This document shows, one piece after another, positions 33,969-42,317 of a stretch of DNA of 64,000 nucleotides. Every line of letters begins with the position of its first letter. Position 1 is the stretch's first letter. A model generated the notes under the pieces. That model did not search any database. It saw only the letters and a program-made list of their open reading frames with translations, and had not been told where the DNA came from. Source of the stretch: Variovorax sp. UMC13. Lineage in GTDB: Bacteria; Pseudomonadota; Gammaproteobacteria; Burkholderiales; Burkholderiaceae_C. The stretch is from assembly GCF_014170375.1 (NCBI RefSeq), contig NZ_LZZW01000030.1, positions 124,001 to 188,000 of the forward strand. The letters are read 5' to 3'. A program made the translations under genes and the position numbers.

Positions 33969-35150
33969 TCAGGCCGTTTCCGAGAACAGCTCGCGCCCGA
34001 TCAGCATGCGCCGGATCTCGCTGGTGCCCGCGCCGATCTCGTAGAGCTTGGCGTCGCGCCACAGGCGCTCGACCGGGAAGTCCTTGGTGTAGCCCACGCC
34101 GCCCAGCGCCTGGATCGCCTCGCCGGCCATCCAGGTGGCCTTCTCGGCCGAGTACAGGATGGCGCCGGCCGCGTCCTTGCGGAAGGTGCGCGCGTGGTCG
34201 TTGCGGTCGCAGGCCTTGCCCACCGCGTACACGTAGGCGCGCGTGGCCTGCCAGGTCGAGTACATGTCGGCGATCTTGCCCTGCATCAGCTGGAACTCGC
34301 CGATGCTCTGGCCGAATTGCTTGCGCTCGTGCACGAAGGGAATCACCGCGTCCATGCAGGCGGCCATGATGCCCAGCGGACCGCCCGACAGCACCGCGCG
34401 CTCGTAGTCGAGGCCGCTCATCAGCACCTTGGCGCCCATGCCTTCGCCGCCCAGCACGTTCTCTTCGGGCACTTCGCAGTTGTCGAAGAACAGCGGGAAG
34501 GTGTTGCTGCCGCGCATGCCCAGCTTGTCGAGCTTGGTGCCGGCCGAGAAGCCCTTGAAGCCCTTCTCGACGATGAAGGCCGTCATGCCGCGCGCGCCCA
34601 TCTCGGGCTCGGTCTTGGCGTAGATCACCAGCGTGTCGGCGTCACCGCCGTTGGTGATCCACATCTTGCTGCCGTTGAGCACATAGCGGTCGCCCTTCTT
34701 CTCGGCGCGCAGCTTCATGCTGACCACGTCGGAGCCGGCGTTGGGTTCGCTCATCGCGAGCGCGCCCACATGCTCGCCGCTCACCAGCTTGGGCAGGTAC
34801 TTCTTCTTCTGCGCTTCGCTGCCGTTGCGGTGGATCTGGTTCACGCACAGGTTGGAGTGCGCGCCGTACGACAGGCCCACCGAGGCCGAGGCGCGCGAGA
34901 CTTCTTCCATCGCGACCATGTGGGCGAGGTAGCCCAGCTCGGTGCCGCCGTATTCCTCCTTGACCGTCATGCCGTGCAGGCCGAGGTCACCCAGCTTCTT
35001 CCACAGGTCGTGCGGGAACAGGTTGTCGCTGTCGATCTGGGCGGCGCGGGGCGTGATCTCGTGGTCCGCGAAATCGGCGATCGCGTCGCGCAGCGCGTCG
35101 ACGGTGTCGCCGAGGTCGAAGTTCAGGCCGGGAAGGGTCGGGGCGGGCAT
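33969..35150 (-). CDS. liuA: Isovaleryl-CoA dehydrogenase
   Basis: 393 residues from ATG 35150. Acyl-CoA dehydrogenase fold with YGAHSNLCVNQI, ALAMSEPNAGSDVVSM (FAD region) and GTSEIRRMLIGRELF at the end. The Glu of GLDYERAVLSGGP sits at the position of the catalytic base characteristic of isovaleryl-CoA dehydrogenases, unlike the C-terminal Glu used by most relatives. It oxidises isovaleryl-CoA to 3-methylcrotonyl-CoA with electrons passing to ETF. It is the first gene of the leucine operon and is divergent from the AraC-type regulator. Confidence 0.95.
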   Translation of the reverse strand: MPAPTLPGLNFDLGDTVDALRDAIADFADHEITPRAAQIDSDNLFPHDLWKKLGDLGLHGMTVKEEYGGTELGYLAHMVAMEEVSRASASVGLSYGAHSNLCVNQIHRNGSEAQKKKYLPKLVSGEHVGALAMSEPNAGSDVVSMKLRAEKKGDRYVLNGSKMWITNGGDADTLVIYAKTEPEMGARGMTAFIVEKGFKGFSAGTKLDKLGMRGSNTFPLFFDNCEVPEENVLGGEGMGAKVLMSGLDYERAVLSGGPLGIMAACMDAVIPFVHERKQFGQSIGEFQLMQGKIADMYSTWQATRAYVYAVGKACDRNDHARTFRKDAAGAILYSAEKATWMAGEAIQALGGVGYTKDFPVERLWRDAKLYEIGAGTSEIRRMLIGRELFSETA

Positions 35151-35249
35151 GGGGCTTGTCTCCTCTAGGGTGCACACGGTGCGCTCGCAGGCACAAGGAC
35201 GGCTGCGCGCGCAAAAGCCGCAGCTTACGCCCGCGGGCTTCGCATTTGC

Positions 35250-35277
35250 CGCCACAATGGTTGCAAATTACGCCACA
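35250..35277. promoter_or_regulatory. Direct repeats CGCCACA, candidate AraC-type operator
   Basis: CGCCACA occurs at 35250-35256 and again at 35271-35277, spaced exactly 21 bp (two helical turns), between the divergent liuA and AraC-type genes. AraC-family proteins typically bind direct repeats at this spacing. An ATTTGC/GCAAAT inverted pair (35244-35249, 35263-35268) overlaps it. Confidence 0.45.
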
Positions 35278-35292
35278 CCTTTTGGTTTCGCG

Positions 35293-36321
35293 ATGCCCTC
35301 CCCCGCCTTCCTCAAACCCGGCCGCGCGGCCACGCCCATGGCCTTCGTGCGAGCGATCGTGCAGGGCTATACGCACTACGGCGTGGACCCGGCGGCCGCC
35401 CTGGCGCAGGCACAGATCGCGCCGCAAGAGCTGGCCCGCGAAGGCGCCCGCGTCACGGCCGCGCAGTTCGAGGCGCTCAATGCCCACGCGATGCAGGAAC
35501 TGGACGACGAGGCATTGGGCTGGTTCTCGCGCCGGCTGCCCTGGGGCAGCCACGGCATGCTGTGCCGGGCCTCGCTGAGCTCGCCCGACCTGGGCGTGGC
35601 CATCAAGCGCTGGTGCCGGCACCACCGGCTGCTGACCGAAGACATCACGCTGGCCCTGCGGGTGGCCGACGGCATCGCGACGGTGGCGGTCACAGAGCAC
35701 CGCGCGCTCGATCCGGCCTTGCGCGAGTTCTGCCTGGTCTCGACCTTGCGCTTCCTGCACGGCTATGCCTGCTGGGCCATCGATTCGCGCATCTCGCTGC
35801 GCGCCGCCAGCTTTCCTTTTGCGCCCCCGCCGCACCGCGACGCCTACCCGCTGATGTTCAGCGGTGAACTGCATTTCGATGCGGCGCGCGCCAGCTACAG
35901 CTTCGACGAGCGTTATCTCGCGCTGCCGATGCAGCGCGACGAGCCGGCGCTGCGCACCATGCTCAAGCGCGCGCTGCCGCTCACCGTGCTGCAGTACCGG
36001 CGCGACCGGCTGCTGGGCCAGCGCGTGCGCGAGCTGCTGAGCGCGCGCGCGGGCGGCCCGGGCACCGGCGAGGCGCTGGCCGCGGAACTGCACCTGTCGA
36101 GCCGCACGCTGCACCGCCAACTCAGCGAGGAAGGCACCTCGCTGCAGGCGCTCAAGGACGAGGTGCGGCGCGAGCAGGCCATCGACCAGCTGCGGCGCAC
36201 CACGCGGCCGATCAAGCAGATCGCGCTGGCCGTGGGCTTTCGCAACGAGAAGAGTTTTTCGCGCGCCTTCCGCGGCTGGACCGGGGTGGCGCCGGGGGCG
36301 TTCCGGCAGGGAGCGTCTTGA
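35293..36321 (+). CDS. AraC-family transcriptional regulator, probable leucine/isovalerate operon regulator
   Basis: 342 residues from ATG 35293; an in-frame ATG at 35257 would put the start inside the putative operator. Residues about 20-210 form the Arabinose_bd-like N-terminal domain (AFVRAIVQGYTHYGVDP start). The C-terminus holds two helix-turn-helix units, ELHLSSRTLHRQLSEEGTS and IKQIALAVGFRNEKSFSRAF. Divergent placement next to liuA suggests it senses a branched-chain acyl compound and controls the operon. This is inference. Confidence 0.85.
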   Translation: MPSPAFLKPGRAATPMAFVRAIVQGYTHYGVDPAAALAQAQIAPQELAREGARVTAAQFEALNAHAMQELDDEALGWFSRRLPWGSHGMLCRASLSSPDLGVAIKRWCRHHRLLTEDITLALRVADGIATVAVTEHRALDPALREFCLVSTLRFLHGYACWAIDSRISLRAASFPFAPPPHRDAYPLMFSGELHFDAARASYSFDERYLALPMQRDEPALRTMLKRALPLTVLQYRRDRLLGQRVRELLSARAGGPGTGEALAAELHLSSRTLHRQLSEEGTSLQALKDEVRREQAIDQLRRTTRPIKQIALAVGFRNEKSFSRAFRGWTGVAPGAFRQGAS

Positions 36322-36388
36322 CAGCCAATGAACACGCGTCGTCCATCCCTGCTGCAGGGACGGGACGGATGCCGTCGCGGCACCCTGC

Positions 36389-36679
36389 CTAATATCCTTC
36401 GCCTGCAGGCGGCCACTGGCGCGCTGTATGCAGCACCCGCAGCACCTGCACCTGATCGGCCTTGATGGCGTAGATCAGGACATAGCTTCGGTGCGCAACC
36501 AGCTCTCGGGTTTCCGGCACACGGCCTCGTTTTCCCATCTCCGGGACATGGACCAGGCGCGCGGCCTTTGCCGAAAAAAGCTCGTCGATGGCCAGTGCCG
36601 CTCGGGGGTCGTCGCTTGCAATGTGCTCACGGATCGCGCGTCGATCTTCCTGTGCCAGCCGTGTCCAAACCAGTTTCAC
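36389..36679 (-). CDS. RelE/ParE-superfamily toxin
   Basis: 96 residues from GTG 36679, which overlaps the antitoxin stop (GTGA). The ParE/RelE fold is shown by LVWTRLAQEDRRAIREHIA at the start, RVPETRELVAHRSYVLIYAI in the middle and VLRVLHTARQWP at the end. Such toxins attack gyrase (ParE) or cleave mRNA on the ribosome (RelE); which applies here cannot be told from sequence. It is the second gene of a type II toxin-antitoxin pair. Confidence 0.9.
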   Translation of the reverse strand: MKLVWTRLAQEDRRAIREHIASDDPRAALAIDELFSAKAARLVHVPEMGKRGRVPETRELVAHRSYVLIYAIKADQVQVLRVLHTARQWPPAGEGY

Positions 36680-36969
36680 GCCTTGGGAGCGCGAACGAGC
36701 CCGCGCCGCGTCTCGGCTCGCCAAGCGGCCGCCTCGGCTTCGACCTCCTCTGCCGACACCAGATCACCTGCATTGGCGGCGTCCAGGCCGGCCTGCACCT
36801 GTTGTCGAAGCCAGGTGTCATGCGCCGTCGCATCGTTCTGGCGTTGGACGAAGTCCCGCATGAAGTCGCGCAGAAGCTGCGCCCCGGTGCGGTCGTTGGC
36901 CTTGGCGGCGCTGGAGAACTCCGCCTTCAAAGTCTCTTCGACCCGGAACGTGAAAGTGGATTCGCTCAT
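36676..36969 (-). CDS. Antitoxin of the RelE/ParE module
   Basis: 97 residues from ATG 36969 with an AAGGAG site. The N-terminus STFTFRVEETLKAEFSSAA and following helix look like a ribbon-helix-helix DNA-binding region. The acidic Ala/Glu-rich C-terminal part (VSAEEVEAEAAAW) would neutralise the toxin. It precedes and overlaps the toxin gene and probably autoregulates through the palindrome upstream. Confidence 0.87.
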   Translation of the reverse strand: MSESTFTFRVEETLKAEFSSAAKANDRTGAQLLRDFMRDFVQRQNDATAHDTWLRQQVQAGLDAANAGDLVSAEEVEAEAAAWRAETRRGLVRAPKA

Positions 36970-36996
36970 GCCACCAAGCTCCTTGTGTTACAGGGA

Positions 36997-37014
36997 AAGT
37001 GCATCGTAGCACTT
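36997..37014. promoter_or_regulatory. Inverted repeat upstream of the toxin-antitoxin pair
   Basis: AAGTGC (36997-37002) and GCACTT (37009-37014) are perfect inverted repeats with a 6-base spacer, 28-45 bases upstream of the antitoxin ATG. On the minus strand the spacer reads TACGAT, resembling a -10 box, so a bound antitoxin would block the promoter. Confidence 0.5.
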
Positions 37015-37080
37015 CACATGGCGCCACGCCGACCACGTCGGCGGGGTGCCGACTGTGATCCGTCCACGATGCCCCGGCCG

Positions 37081-37926
37081 CTAACGCGCCGCCATCCGCA
37101 CCAGCCGCGCCGCCTCTTCGGCGCGCGCATCGTCGACCTCGCGCAGCACGTTGCCCAGGTCGACCGGCCCGGTCGCATGCGCGAAGCGGCCGGTGAGCGG
37201 GGTGCCCGGATCGAGTTCGCCGCTTTCGTACAGCGCCCAGATCTCGTCGCCGCAATGGGTCTGCAGCAGCTCGGGCGCGAACTGGCCGAAGAAGTTCTTC
37301 AGGTTGGCGACGTCGCGCAGCAGCATGCGCTTGGCGTGGTTGTTGCCCGCCGCGTCCACGGCCTGCGGCAGGTCGATGATGACCGGCCCGTCGGCCGCCA
37401 GCAGCACGTTGAATTCCGACAGGTCGCCGTGCACCACGCCCGCGCACAGCATGCGCACCACCTCGACCAGCAGGCTCGCGTGGTGGCGCAGCGCGTCCTC
37501 GGGCGTGAACACCACGTCGTTGAGGCGCGGGGCGGCATCGCCCTCGGCGTCGGTCACCAGCTCCATCAGCAGCACGCCGTCGCAGAAGTTGTAGGGCTCG
37601 GGCACGCGCACGCCGGCCGCGGCCAGCCGGTAGAGCGCGTCGACCTCGGCGCTCTGCCAGGCGGCCTCGGTGGCCTGGCGACCGAACTTGGTGCCCTTGG
37701 CCATCGCGCGCTGCAGCCGGGTGTTCTTGACCTTGCGGTTCTCGGTGTAGTCGACGGCCTGGCGGAAGCTGCGGTTCGTCGCTTCCTTGTAGATCTTGGC
37801 GCAGCGCGTCTCGTCGCCGCAGCGCACCACGTAGACCATGGCTTCCTTGCCGCTCATCAGCTGTCGCACCACGGTGTCGATCAGACCTTCGTCGACCAGC
37901 GACTGCAATCGGGGGGGTGCTTTCAT
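37081..37926 (-). CDS. RIO-like atypical serine protein kinase
   Basis: 281 residues from ATG 37926. RIO features: an N-terminal helical segment, ATP-binding Lys in CAKIYKEA, catalytic loop HGDLSEFNVLL near residue 165 and metal-binding IIDLPQ. Bacterial members of this RIO1-like group are soluble kinases or phosphotransferases of unclear targets. It stands alone between the toxin-antitoxin pair and an MFS exporter gene. Confidence 0.9.
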   Translation of the reverse strand: MKAPPRLQSLVDEGLIDTVVRQLMSGKEAMVYVVRCGDETRCAKIYKEATNRSFRQAVDYTENRKVKNTRLQRAMAKGTKFGRQATEAAWQSAEVDALYRLAAAGVRVPEPYNFCDGVLLMELVTDAEGDAAPRLNDVVFTPEDALRHHASLLVEVVRMLCAGVVHGDLSEFNVLLAADGPVIIDLPQAVDAAGNNHAKRMLLRDVANLKNFFGQFAPELLQTHCGDEIWALYESGELDPGTPLTGRFAHATGPVDLGNVLREVDDARAEEAARLVRMAAR

Positions 37927-37959
37927 GCAGGCATTCTGCGCTGACGTGCGGCGGCCCCT

Positions 37960-39180
37960 TCATCCCGCCGCCGCTGGCAGCCGCCGCAAGCCGCCGACCG
38001 GCGAGCCCAGGATCAGCAGCGCCTGCACTCCGAAGCCCGCCAGCGCGAGCCACAGGCAGGCGGCCTCGCCCCAGCCCGCGCCGACCAGGCCGCCCAGCGC
38101 GGCGCCGACCGGGCGGGCGCCGGTGTTGACCGTGAGGAACAGCGCGCCCACGCGCCCCAGCATTGCGGCCGGCGTGAGGCTTTGGCGCAGCGTGGTCGAG
38201 GTGATGGTCCAGACGATCGGACCGGCGCCGAACAGGAAGAAGGCCGATGCCGCAAGCACGCCGCTGGGCACAAAAAGCGTGGCGACCATGGCCGCGGCGG
38301 CCAGCACCGACACCAGCGGGCCGAGCTGGATCGCGCGACCGAAGGGCAGGGCCGCCACCACGCGTGGCGCCAGCAGCGCGCCCACCACCATGCCGGCGCC
38401 GAAGGCGCCGAGCGTGACCCCGACGGCGCCCGCGCCCAGGCCTAGCACGCGGACCGCATAGGGCACGTACGCGGCCTGCAGCACGAACCAGGCGATGTTC
38501 CAGGCCGCGCCGGTCAGCAGCATCGGGCGCAGCAGTGGGTCGCGCCAGACGAAGGAGGCGCCGTCCTGCACTTCGCGCAGCGGATGGCGCGGTGGCCGCG
38601 CGGGACGCGCCGGCTCGACCAGCCGGAGCAACAGCGCCACCGCCGCCAGCGACAGCACCGCCGCCAGTACGAACGCCGCCGGTGCGCCGGCCCAGGCCAC
38701 CAGGGCGCCGCCCAGTGCGGGCCCGCCCGCGAAGGCCGCGCTGCGCGCCAGCTCGAGCCGTCCGTTGGCACGCGCCAATGCGTCACGCGGCACCAGGGCC
38801 GGCACCAGCGCGGGCGCCGCGACGCTGAAGGCCACCGTGCCCACCGCCCCCAGAAAACCCAGCAGCGCCAGACCTTCGACCGACAACCGATCCCGCAGCA
38901 CGGCCGCGAGCAAGGCCAGCAGCGACAGCGCGCGCAACACCTCGCCGGCCACCATGAGCCGCCGCCGGGGCAGGCGGTCGGCCATCCAGCCCAGGGGCAG
39001 CGACAGGATCAGGAAGGGCAGGGTCTGCAGCGCCGCGAGCAGCCCGATCTCGCCCGGGCCGGCGCCGAGCATCAGCACCGCCACCAGGGGCGCGGCCGCG
39101 AGGCTCAGTTGCTCGGCCGATTGCGCCGCCAGGTTGGCGCCGGTCAGCGCGGCGAAGGAACGGGGCAGCGGGGCGTGCAT
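37960..39180 (-). CDS. MFS exporter of the DHA3/EntS-like type
   Basis: 406 residues from ATG 39180; in-frame ATGs further upstream would add a low-quality leader. There are about twelve hydrophobic helices, with the motif A loop GWMADRLPRRRLMVAGE between helices 2 and 3 and the cytoplasmic middle loop ARPPRHPLREVQDGASFVWRD-like at about residue 210. It resembles enterobactin/macrolide exporters (EntS/MefA relatives). Probable drug or siderophore-type efflux; substrate unknown. Confidence 0.85.
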   Translation of the reverse strand: MHAPLPRSFAALTGANLAAQSAEQLSLAAAPLVAVLMLGAGPGEIGLLAALQTLPFLILSLPLGWMADRLPRRRLMVAGEVLRALSLLALLAAVLRDRLSVEGLALLGFLGAVGTVAFSVAAPALVPALVPRDALARANGRLELARSAAFAGGPALGGALVAWAGAPAAFVLAAVLSLAAVALLLRLVEPARPARPPRHPLREVQDGASFVWRDPLLRPMLLTGAAWNIAWFVLQAAYVPYAVRVLGLGAGAVGVTLGAFGAGMVVGALLAPRVVAALPFGRAIQLGPLVSVLAAAAMVATLFVPSGVLAASAFFLFGAGPIVWTITSTTLRQSLTPAAMLGRVGALFLTVNTGARPVGAALGGLVGAGWGEAACLWLALAGFGVQALLILGSPVGGLRRLPAAAG

Positions 39181-39268
39181 GGCGGGGCGCGGAAATGGCG
39201 AGGCACCGAGCATCGGCGACGGCGCCCCGCGGCGCTGGCCGTTTGCGGACATGCGAGCAACCGCCCGG

Positions 39269-39820
39269 TCAGCGCGCCCCGTCCCTGGGCAGCACCTGGC
39301 AGACCGCGTCGGAGGGCCGCAGCGCACAGTAGTTGCGGTACATGCCCCAGTCGAGCGCCACGCCCTCGAGCAGCGGGTAGCGCGGATGGCCCGGCGCGAA
39401 GCGCGAGACCACGATGCGCACCCGGCCCTCGGGATAGAAATGCGCCTGCAGGGTGCCGCGCGCGTGGCCCCGGTATTCCTCCACCGGCACCGTGAGGATC
39501 CTTCGCGCCGGTGGGCTCGCCGTGCCGTGGCCGAACTCGACCGTTGCCGTGAGACCGGGCCGCCATTCGATCGGGAGGTTCACGCAGCAGACGATCCTGC
39601 CCGGCTCGCCGTCGGCGTCGGGCATCGCGCCCATGACACCGTCGACCTTGAAATACCGCACGGGATCGTCGGCCTCGTCGTGCATGTAGCCCCGCACGCC
39701 CAGCTGCACCGTCCTGCCGCCACAGGCCGCCATCAGCGACAGCAGCAGGCCGGCCGCGGCCGCGCAGGCGCCCCGCGCACAGCCATGCCCCACGGCATTC
39801 CACTTGCCTTCGTTCATCAT
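39269..39820 (-). CDS. DUF3304-type lipoprotein
   Basis: 183 residues from ATG 39820 (a second ATG follows immediately), with a GGGAGAG site. Signal peptide and lipobox MAAC with Cys33. The mature part (VRGYMHDEADDPVRYFKVDG, CCVNLPIEWRPGLTATVEF, ending with a GMYRNYCALRPSD block) matches DUF3304. Homologues in Burkholderiales are often found near type VI secretion effectors or phospholipases as possible immunity/accessory lipoproteins, but no such gene is adjacent. It lies between two exporter genes. Confidence 0.75.
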   Translation of the reverse strand: MMNEGKWNAVGHGCARGACAAAAGLLLSLMAACGGRTVQLGVRGYMHDEADDPVRYFKVDGVMGAMPDADGEPGRIVCCVNLPIEWRPGLTATVEFGHGTASPPARRILTVPVEEYRGHARGTLQAHFYPEGRVRIVVSRFAPGHPRYPLLEGVALDWGMYRNYCALRPSDAVCQVLPRDGAR

Positions 39821-39876
39821 TCTTCTCTCCCTTTGGCGACGCTGCTGCCGGTGACACGGCGCGTCGTCCAGGCAGT

Positions 39877-41484
39877 CTAACGAGCCCGCACAGCCCCGGC
39901 CGAGACGCTGGCGCCGTCGGCCCGGCCGCCGATCCACAGCCAGGCGCTCAGCGCGCTCAGCCAGGCCAGCGCCGCGCCCAGGCCCATCACCCAGCGGAAG
40001 CCCGCGACGAAGGCCTGCTGCACCGCCGCCGTGACGGCTTGCGCCGCGGCCGCATCGAGGCCCGGCGGCGGCGCGGCCGCGGCGAGCCGGCTGCGCTGGC
40101 CCGCCAGATGGGCCGCGAGTTCGGGCGATGCGTGCATCTCGCGCAGCGCGCCCGCCAGGCTGGCATCGAAGGCGCCGGCCATCACCAGGCCGAACACCGC
40201 CACCGCCAGCACCGCGGCCGTGCGCGACACCGCGTTGTTCACGCCCGAGGCGATGCCCGCCTGCTCGGGCCCGACCGCGTTCATCACGGTGGTGGTGAGC
40301 GGCGCCACGGTGATCGTCATGCCGATGCCCAGCACCACCACCGCGGGGAAGAAAGCCGTCCAGTAGTTCGCCTGCGTGCCGGGCACGGTGAACAGCGCGA
40401 AGCCCAGGCCCGCGATCACCGGCCCGACCACCAGCGGCAGCCGCGGGCCGAAGCGGTCGACCAGTTTCCCGGCCTGGCGCGAGAAGGCGAACATGATCAG
40501 GATGAAGGGCAGCAGCGCCGCGCCCGCCACCGTGGCCGAGTAGCCCTGCACCTGGATCAGGTTGAGCGGGAAGAAGTAGAGGCTGCCGCCCAGCGCCGCG
40601 TAGAGCAGCAGCGTGAGCAGGTTGGCGCCGCCGAAGTTGCGGCGCCGGAACAGCGCCAGCGGCAGCATCGGTTCGCGCGTGCGCGCCTCCACCACCACGA
40701 AGGCCACGCTGGCGGCGAGGCCCAGCACCAACGCGGCGATCACGGCCGGCGCGCGCCATTGCTGCACCGGCGCCTCGATGAACGCGTAGACGATGCCGCC
40801 AAGGCCCAGCGTCGCGAGCACCGCACCCGCGATGTCGAGCCGGCCGGCTGCCGGGTTGCGGCTCTCGGGCACGCGGCGCCACACGACCCACAGCACCACC
40901 GCGGCCAGCGGCACGTTGATCAAAAAAGCCCAGGTCCACGAATACTGGTCGACCAGCCAGCCGCCGATGACCGGACCGATGGCCGCGGTGATGCCGCTCG
41001 CGCCCGACCAGGTGCCGATCGCCTTGCCGCGCTCGCCCTCGGGGAAGGACGCGCTGATCAGCGCCAGGCTGCCCGGCACCAGCAAGGCCGCGCCGATGCC
41101 CTGCAGCGCGCGCGCCGCGATCAGTTGCTGCACCGTGGCCGACAGCGCGCAGGCCGCCGAGGCGAGCGCGAACAGCGCCACGCCGATGGCGAAGATCCGG
41201 CGCCGGCCGAAGCGGTCGCCCAGCGAGCCGCCCACCAACAGCAGCGCCGCGAGGAACAGCGCATAAGACTCGACCACCCATTGGGCCTGGAAGGCATCGG
41301 CGTGCAGGTCGCGCTGGATCGCGGGCAGCGCCACGTTGACCACCGTGCCATCGATGAAGGCCATGCTGGAGCCAAGGATGGCGGCGAGCAGGATGCCGCG
41401 CTTGGCCGCCGCGGAGCACGGCGCGGCGACCACGCCGCTGTGGATGACGGCGTCGTCACAAGGGGGTTTGCCGATCTGGGTCAT
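39877..41484 (-). CDS. MFS exporter of the DHA2 (EmrB/QacA) family, 14 helices
   Basis: 535 residues from ATG 41484 behind an AGGAG site. DHA2 hallmarks: GSSMAFIDGTVVNVALPAI in helix 1, GGSLGDRFGRRRIFAIG in motif A, and helix 5 motif C region GPVIGGWLVDQ. It is predicted to export drugs or toxic metabolites with protons across the inner membrane. No EmrA-type adaptor is nearby. A GST gene lies 90 bases upstream on the same strand, which could link it to detoxification. Confidence 0.9.
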   Translation of the reverse strand: MTQIGKPPCDDAVIHSGVVAAPCSAAAKRGILLAAILGSSMAFIDGTVVNVALPAIQRDLHADAFQAQWVVESYALFLAALLLVGGSLGDRFGRRRIFAIGVALFALASAACALSATVQQLIAARALQGIGAALLVPGSLALISASFPEGERGKAIGTWSGASGITAAIGPVIGGWLVDQYSWTWAFLINVPLAAVVLWVVWRRVPESRNPAAGRLDIAGAVLATLGLGGIVYAFIEAPVQQWRAPAVIAALVLGLAASVAFVVVEARTREPMLPLALFRRRNFGGANLLTLLLYAALGGSLYFFPLNLIQVQGYSATVAGAALLPFILIMFAFSRQAGKLVDRFGPRLPLVVGPVIAGLGFALFTVPGTQANYWTAFFPAVVVLGIGMTITVAPLTTTVMNAVGPEQAGIASGVNNAVSRTAAVLAVAVFGLVMAGAFDASLAGALREMHASPELAAHLAGQRSRLAAAAPPPGLDAAAAQAVTAAVQQAFVAGFRWVMGLGAALAWLSALSAWLWIGGRADGASVSAGAVRAR

Positions 41485-41574
41485 GGCGCTCCTGCCGCGC
41501 CGGGAATGGCGCCTGCGCACTGTGGTGCGAAAGCGCCCCGGACGTCAATCGGCGTCGGGGGGCGGGGCCGGGCG

Positions 41575-42246
41575 TCAGCCGACCGTGGCCGCCCGTGCCG
41601 GCACGCCCTGCCCTTCAGCCGCCCGAACCTGTGCGGCCAGTGCGCGCACGAAGCCCTCGCGTTGCTGCAGCCGCTGCCAGTAGGCGGCGACGTTGGCCGG
41701 GAAGCGATCTTCCAGTGCCAGATGGCTGGCCAGCATCAGCGCATAGCCCACCGACACGTCGGCCGCGGTGAATCGATCGGCGCAGAGCCAGTCGTGGCCC
41801 GCCAGTGCCGCATCGATGCCGCGCAGCCGCGCGAGGAACCACTTGGTGTAGTCCTCCGCGGCCTGGGGCAGGCGGCGTTCGGCCGGCTCGAAGCGACCGT
41901 AGCGCAGCACCAGCGTCTGGGGAAAGGTCAGCGTGGCCTCGCCGTGGTGCAGCCAGTTGAGCCACATGCCGTAGGCCGGTTCGTCGCGCCGCACCGCCAG
42001 GCCGGTGCGGCCCTGTGGATCGCAGCGTTCGGCCAGGTACTGGCACATGGCGGCCGACTCGGTCATGCGCGTGTCGCCATCGACCAGCAGCGGCACGGTG
42101 CCCAGCGGATTGAGTTCGAGAAAGGAACGGGCCAGCGCGCGCGGCGGGAAGGGCAGCATGCGCAATTCGTACTCGGCGCCCAGCTCTTCGAGCATCCAGA
42201 GCGGACGGAAGGAACGGGCGCTGACGCAGTGGTGCAGAACGATCAT
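41575..42246 (-). CDS. Glutathione S-transferase family protein
   Basis: 223 residues from ATG 42246. N-terminal thioredoxin-like domain with catalytic-region Ser (HHCVSARSFRPLW), the LNPLGTVPLLVDGDTRMTES glutathione-binding cis-Pro/Glu-Ser motif, then the helical C-terminal domain with FTAADVSVGYAL. It probably conjugates or reduces an unknown electrophile in the cytoplasm. It is followed by the EmrB-like exporter gene. Confidence 0.9.
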   Translation of the reverse strand: MIVLHHCVSARSFRPLWMLEELGAEYELRMLPFPPRALARSFLELNPLGTVPLLVDGDTRMTESAAMCQYLAERCDPQGRTGLAVRRDEPAYGMWLNWLHHGEATLTFPQTLVLRYGRFEPAERRLPQAAEDYTKWFLARLRGIDAALAGHDWLCADRFTAADVSVGYALMLASHLALEDRFPANVAAYWQRLQQREGFVRALAAQVRAAEGQGVPARAATVG

Positions 42247-42317
42247 GCGCCGAGCCTACCGAAGCGAGGCGCGCGCGGACAGGGGCACATTCCCAGGGCC
42301 GTTCGGCCGCGGCGTGC

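Noticed and set aside
36389..36724. Toxin start at 36724
   Set aside because: The GTG at 36679 overlaps the antitoxin stop and begins at the conserved fold; the longer form adds an Arg-rich tail inside the antitoxin gene.
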